From positions 1 through 25,368 of the forward strand of contig SFEJ01000032.1 of the NCBI GenBank assembly GCA_004558035.1: DNA of 25,368 bases, written 5' to 3'. Below, in pieces: positions 22,236 to 25,368 of this stretch (its first letter is position 1; the number at the start of each line of letters is the position of its first letter). The translations under genes were made by a program, and so were the position numbers. The notes beneath the pieces were generated by a model, which did no database searches, was not told where the DNA came from, and was given only the letters and a program-made list of their open reading frames with translations. This stretch comes from Opitutia bacterium (GTDB taxonomy: Bacteria > Verrucomicrobiota > Verrucomicrobiae > Opitutales > UBA953).

Positions 22236-23906
22236 TCATTTCTTTTTGGCGCGCAGGCGCTGCAGTTCGCGCTTCCACTCCGCCACGGGAGCGGAGGCGA
22301 CGCGGTGCCTTTCGGCGCAGGCGACCGCCTCCGCCAGCGCGTCCGCGCGCGCGAATTCGGGCACGAGCCGTCCGTCCAGCGTAGCGCGGTAAAATTCCGC
22401 CGCGCGGTCGGCGTTCCCGTGTTCGGCGAGAAAACGCGCGACCTCGAGCGCGAGACCCGGATTTTCCGCCGCGAAATTCCGCGGGAAATACGTCCACGCC
22501 GCGCGCGGATTCTTCCCGTCGCGGGAACGCGCGATCGCGTATTCGAGCGCGAGCCCGGGCGCGTAGAGCCGCGCCTCGTCGAGCAGCTTTTCGGCGTCGC
22601 CGTCGCGTCCTTCGGCGCGCGCGAGCTGAGCGGCGCGCAGATACGCGTATTGGTGAAGGCGCGTCGGACGCCCTTCCCGCGCGTCGTTCAGCTGCGCGTC
22701 GAGGCTCTTTTTGAACGGGCGATAAAGCGGGTCGCCGACGAAAACGCCCTGCCAGCTGAACGCGGGAATCGAGAACGCCGCGGCGTCGCCCGCCGTCATG
22801 CCCGAGGCGAGCGCTTCCGCGAAGTAATGCGGGTGGTGCGAGAGCCCGAGATAGGGCTCGAAGACGTTGCCGACGGTCGCCGCCGCGCCGCGCGCGACGA
22901 GCCCCGCCGTCCACGCGCTGCGGGAACGCAGCGTCTCCGCCGAAAAACTGTGGATGTGCATCGCGCACGCGCCCGCGGGAAAGCGGAATTTCGGATCGAG
23001 AAAACATCCGCCGACGCGCGCCGAATACCAGCCGAAATAAAACGCGGGCGCGTCGTAGCGCGACGTCGCGGGCATCAGCGCGCGCGTCGTTTCGGCGCTC
23101 GTCTCGAAGCCGAGTCCGCGCAGCGTCTTTTCCGTCGCCTCGAGCCAGGCGTCGCCTTCCTTGTGCGGGCCGCCGCGATCGACGCAGGCGCGCCCCATCA
23201 GCCCCTTCGCCTCGGCGCGCAGGGCGCTCTCCGTCAGCGCCTTCGCGTCTTCGGCGGTCGGGCCGTCGAGCCGCGCGACCTTCAGAAGAAGTCTGCTCAG
23301 CACGCGGTTCTTCGCGTCGCGGAAAAACGGATTGGGCACGGCGCCGTTGATCGGCGCGTCGGGGACAGCGACGAGCGCGAGCTCGGAATCGACGGACGCC
23401 TCGTTCTTGTCCAGCGGCGCGCGCGTCGCGCCTTCCGCGAGCGGCGCCAGCTTTTCCGGATCGTTCGCGATGCGCAGCGGCACGCCGCGGCAGAGCACGA
23501 GATAGGCGATGCGCTCGCCCGCGCGCGCCTTCGTCGGATCGAAATTCGCCGGAAGCGCGAGCAGGACGCGCCCCGCGGCGTCGCGCTTTTCCGTCGGCGC
23601 GCCGTCCACGAGCCCGCGCGCGCACAGTTCGTGCAGCAGCGGGAAATGCACCTCGTCGGCGAAGACGCGCCAGGAAATCGTCTCCTCGCGCGGGAGCGTC
23701 AGCGCGATCAGATTCTTCTCGGGAACGCCGCGCGCGGCGACGTAGTGGCGGGCGACGTCGAGCGATTCCGCGTCGGCGGCGTTCGCGACGACGTAGACGC
23801 GTTCCCGCAGCGCGGCGTCGTCGTTTTCGGCGGCGGGCGCGGGAACGCGGAGGACGGCGAAAAGCGCCGTCGCCGCGAAGAGAATTTTTCTCGGAAGGAA
23901 TTTCAT
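22236..23906 (-). CDS. TIGR03790-family secreted protein with TPR-like C-terminal extension
   Basis: A 556-residue exported protein of a family with no known function, seen in Verrucomicrobiota, Planctomycetota and others. MKFLPRKILFAATALFAVLR leads to PAPAA, a Sec signal (about 1-26). The family region (about 35-400) shows VYVVANAADAESLDVARHYV, YLVLCRGVPLRI (135-146), RLDGPTAEDA, YFGWYSARVGG, AMHIHSFSAETLR (315-327), WTAGLVARGAAATVGNVFEP then YLG, and SIPAFSWQGVFVGDPLYRPF (379-398). The remaining ~155 residues look like TPR-type helical repeats. The closing GDPLYRPF recalls the GDP-L-L end of caspase-fold C25 peptidases; that link is speculative. AAAGG lies 12 bases before the ATG. It sits between hldE and ispF in a close gene run. 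Confidence 0.85.
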   Translation of the reverse strand: MKFLPRKILFAATALFAVLRVPAPAAENDDAALRERVYVVANAADAESLDVARHYVAARGVPEKNLIALTLPREETISWRVFADEVHFPLLHELCARGLVDGAPTEKRDAAGRVLLALPANFDPTKARAGERIAYLVLCRGVPLRIANDPEKLAPLAEGATRAPLDKNEASVDSELALVAVPDAPINGAVPNPFFRDAKNRVLSRLLLKVARLDGPTAEDAKALTESALRAEAKGLMGRACVDRGGPHKEGDAWLEATEKTLRGLGFETSAETTRALMPATSRYDAPAFYFGWYSARVGGCFLDPKFRFPAGACAMHIHSFSAETLRSRSAWTAGLVARGAAATVGNVFEPYLGLSHHPHYFAEALASGMTAGDAAAFSIPAFSWQGVFVGDPLYRPFKKSLDAQLNDAREGRPTRLHQYAYLRAAQLARAEGRDGDAEKLLDEARLYAPGLALEYAIARSRDGKNPRAAWTYFPRNFAAENPGLALEVARFLAEHGNADRAAEFYRATLDGRLVPEFARADALAEAVACAERHRVASAPVAEWKRELQRLRAKKK

Positions 23907-23930
23907 CGATCCGGACCTTTGAGCCTTGCT

Positions 23931-24449
23931 TCAGAGCGTTCCCGCGGCTGCTGCGGCGGAAATCTTCCCGATCAGCGAGGTCGTCGAGAAGCCGGGCAGG
24001 AACGGCAGAAATTCGATGCGCGCGCCGCAGGATTCGAGCGCGGCGCGTTCGTCGGGATTGAGCGTCTCCAACGTGTAGTCGCCCGCCTTCGCGTACACGT
24101 CCGGGCGCAGCGCGCGGATTTCCGCGTCCAGCCGCGGCGTGTGGAAAAAGAAGATTCCGGAGACGAAGCCGAGCGCGCCGAGCACGAACGCGCGCTCGAG
24201 ATCGCCCTGCACGGGACGCGTCGGGCCTTTGAGCGCGCGGACGGAATCGGCGCCGTTGAGCCCGATCCAAAGTTCGTCGCCGAGCGCGGCGGCGTCCCGC
24301 AGATAAAAGACGTGCCCGCAGTGAAGCAGATCGAAGCAGCCGTTCGTCAGCACGAGTTTTTTGCCTTCCCGCGCCAGCGCTTCGCGGCGCGCGACGGCGG
24401 CTTCCAGGCTCGGGAACAGTTTCGGATTTCGTTCGAGGGGGGATTCCAT
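23931..24449 (-). CDS. D-glycero-beta-D-manno-heptose 1-phosphate adenylyltransferase (RfaE domain II type)
   Basis: This 172-residue cytidylyltransferase-fold enzyme probably adds AMP to heptose 1-phosphate for LPS inner core synthesis. Visible motifs: LTNGCFDLLHCGHVFYLRDA with the HxGH signature at 43-46, SVRALKGPTRPVQGDLERA (69-87), PDVYAKAGDY (116-125) and LPGFSTTSLIGKI (151-163). It corresponds to the second half of E. coli HldE, so here the kinase would be a separate gene not in the window. A GGAGGAA is 14 bases before the ATG, rather far. GATAAT (24481-24476, minus) is a possible -10. The TIGR03790 gene follows after 24 bases. Related glycerol-3-phosphate cytidylyltransferases are an alternative, but the RfaE-like motifs favour heptose. 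Confidence 0.85.
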   Translation of the reverse strand: MESPLERNPKLFPSLEAAVARREALAREGKKLVLTNGCFDLLHCGHVFYLRDAAALGDELWIGLNGADSVRALKGPTRPVQGDLERAFVLGALGFVSGIFFFHTPRLDAEIRALRPDVYAKAGDYTLETLNPDERAALESCGARIEFLPFLPGFSTTSLIGKISAAAAAGTL

Positions 24450-24507
24450 GCCGCGATTATTGTTCCTCCCGCCCGATTATCCAACATTTTTTTGGCGCGG
24501 AATCAGG

Positions 24508-24540
24508 GCGACGGGAACGCGTTCCCGCGCGCGCCGTCGC
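24508..24540. repeat. Intergenic palindrome of two octamers within a larger hairpin
   Basis: CGGGAACGCGTTCCCG (24512-24527) is a perfect 16-base palindrome made of two tail-to-tail copies of the dispersed octamer. Outer arms GCGACGG (24508-24514) and CCGTCGC (24534-24540) allow a second, competing fold. It lies just beyond the stop of the large surface-protein gene and upstream of hldE, so it may also serve as a transcript 3' end. No T-run follows. Confidence 0.6.
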
Positions 24541-24546
24541 CCGCGC

Positions 24547-25368
24547 TCAGTCGAGCGCGAGCGGGGAGGCGGTGAGCGGGGAGGAGGCGGCGGCAGGATC
24601 GCGGTTCACGCGCGGGGCGCCGAGGAGATCCGCCGCGGGCGCGGGAACGGAGTCGATCGCGCGACGGCGCGTGCGCCGCTCCCATTCCTCGTAGATGTCG
24701 TCGCTGAGATCCAGCGCGCTCAGGTCGATCGTCTCGCCGTTGACGACCCAGACCACGTTGCTGTCCGTGCCCATGTACACCAGCGCGACGTTGCGCCCGA
24801 AGCCGAAGCCGTCCAGATCGATCGCGCCGTAGCCGACGACCGCAAGGTCGCGCCCCGCGCGCACGTTCGCCAGCCGGGCGTAGTCTCCGGAAGAAACGAC
24901 GCGCACGTCGCCCGTCTCCGCGATCGCGTTTTCGAGCTCGACGAGGCCCCGCGCGTCCAGGCGCAGATCGTTCTTCGCGTAGAGATTTTCCGCGACGAGC
25001 ATGCCGTCCGAACGGATCGCGATTGAGCCCTTCAGCGCCGTCGCCGAGGCGACGTAGTTGTCCTGCGTCGCGAGGAAGATGTCCCCGCCGCCGGCGTAAA
25101 AATCCGTCTCGCCCGCGGCGAAGCGGAAATAGTTGTCCGCGCGCCCGATGCCGCCCTTGTCCGAATCGACGATGAGCAGCCCGCCCGCGGAAACGCTCGC
25201 GTCCGCGCCGGCGAGCACGACGTCGCCGTTCTCCGAATACAGGCACGCGGTTCCGAGCGCGGCGACCGTGCCGAGCGTGAGCGGCCCGTCGCCGACGGCG
25301 CCGACGTACACGTTGCGCCCGGTCGCGTTGAGCACGCCGCGCACGTCGATCTCCATGCCGGGAACGTC
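24547..25368 (-). CDS. C-terminal part of a large beta-helix-like surface or secreted protein
   Basis: The frame is open to the window edge, so at least 273 C-terminal residues of a longer protein are seen. The sequence is built of short strand-turn units: GDVVLAGADASVSAGGLLIV, GDIFLATQDNY, GSIAIRSDGMLVAENLY, NDLRLDARGLVELENA, GDVRVVSSGDYARLANV, RDLAVVGYGAIDLDGFG. This is the pattern of filamentous-haemagglutinin-type right-handed beta-helices. The final ~70 residues are different: DLSALDLSDDIYEEWERRTR followed by a Pro/Ala/Ser-rich tail. There is no C-terminal outer-membrane barrel, so it is not a classical autotransporter. An exported adhesin-like role is inferred; the export signal would lie outside the window. 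Confidence 0.6.
   Translation of the reverse strand, partial: DVPGMEIDVRGVLNATGRNVYVGAVGDGPLTLGTVAALGTACLYSENGDVVLAGADASVSAGGLLIVDSDKGGIGRADNYFRFAAGETDFYAGGGDIFLATQDNYVASATALKGSIAIRSDGMLVAENLYAKNDLRLDARGLVELENAIAETGDVRVVSSGDYARLANVRAGRDLAVVGYGAIDLDGFGFGRNVALVYMGTDSNVVWVVNGETIDLSALDLSDDIYEEWERRTRRRAIDSVPAPAADLLGAPRVNRDPAAASSPLTASPLALD

Larger units (their letters stand above)
1502..25366. repeat. Dispersed, highly iterated octamer CGGGAACG / CGTTCCCG
   Basis: By hand count about 80 copies occur across this span in both orientations, most extended to GCGGGAACG. Examples: 1502-1509, 1521-1528, 2171-2178, 3971-3978, 5836-5843, tandem 9783-9790 and 9795-9802, 10994-11009 (palindrome), inverted 12876-12883 and 12893-12900, 14313-14320, tandem 16305-16312 and 16315-16322, 18057-18064, 21675-21682, 24512-24527 (palindrome), 25359-25366. 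A rough estimate for independent bases at ~65% GC is about two copies. Copies occur in genes of both strands, in all reading frames, and in about seven of the short gaps. They are sparse or absent in clpP and the clpX core. Confidence 0.85.

Noticed and set aside
21694..24270. A long minus-strand frame ending in IspF
   Set aside because: The upstream part reads the TIGR03790 and hldE genes in the wrong frame. A strong ribosome site supports the short IspF start.
22305..24575. A 756-codon + strand frame opposite the TIGR03790 and hldE-like genes
   Set aside because: It spans two genes and their gap without any recognisable domain, so it is a shadow of GC bias.
1502..25366. The octamer as a codon-bias artefact of V-P-A or A-G-T peptides
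   Set aside because: It occurs in every reading frame, both strands and intergenic gaps, so a peptide preference cannot explain it. Whole-genome statistics are still required.

Overview
The window is GC-rich, dense, gene-packed bacterial DNA. From about base 1080 on it reads as a Gram-negative chromosome. It has an Mla-type lipid transport operon, a heptose adenylyltransferase, a DUF5069 protein, a TIGR03790 protein, a secreted GH35 beta-galactosidase and a beta-helix-like surface protein. That mix points to the PVC group, most likely Verrucomicrobiota or a close relative (inference; no rRNA gene is present). The first ~940 bases look different. They join the end of a dipeptide/oligopeptide ABC ATPase gene, the first ~34 codons of its DppF-type partner, and the inside of a phage tail tape-measure gene. 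This looks like an assembly chimera or a recombination scar.

Layout: 1-935 (+) ABC transporter and phage fragments; 945-976 strong hairpin; 1082-2840 (-) tsaD and an unrecognised secreted protein; 2943-4857 (+) moxR and a DUF58 gene; 4859-5713 (-) tandem UspA; 5845-9971 (-) mlaE-mlaF-mlaD-lipoprotein, then DUF5069; 10052-12093 (-) clpP-clpX; 12249-14210 (-) GH35 beta-galactosidase; 14355-15290 (-) nadC; 15367-17088 (-) ClC channel/antiporter with CBS domains; 17219-19151 (+) nadK and dinB; 19264-24449 (-) hldE-like, TIGR03790, ispF and rnr in close order; 24547 to the window end (-) the C-terminal part of a large repetitive surface protein. No gene-free stretch exceeds 300 bases. I found no tRNA, rRNA, CRISPR array or intact mobile element.

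How the genes work together: most are housekeeping. The mla genes form an envelope lipid transporter with a STAS domain fused to the permease. ClpP and ClpX form a protease. NadC and NadK make NAD and NADP. TsaD, IspF, HldE and RNase R serve tRNA modification, isoprenoid precursors, LPS heptose and RNA decay.

The most striking signal is not a gene. The octamer CGGGAACG (usually GCGGGAACG) and its complement CGTTCCCG recur roughly 80 times by hand count, about once per 300 bases. They occur in both orientations, inside genes and between them, sometimes as exact 16-base palindromic pairs. The density resembles the HIP1 sequence of cyanobacteria or DNA uptake sequences. It is the best candidate here for something undescribed.
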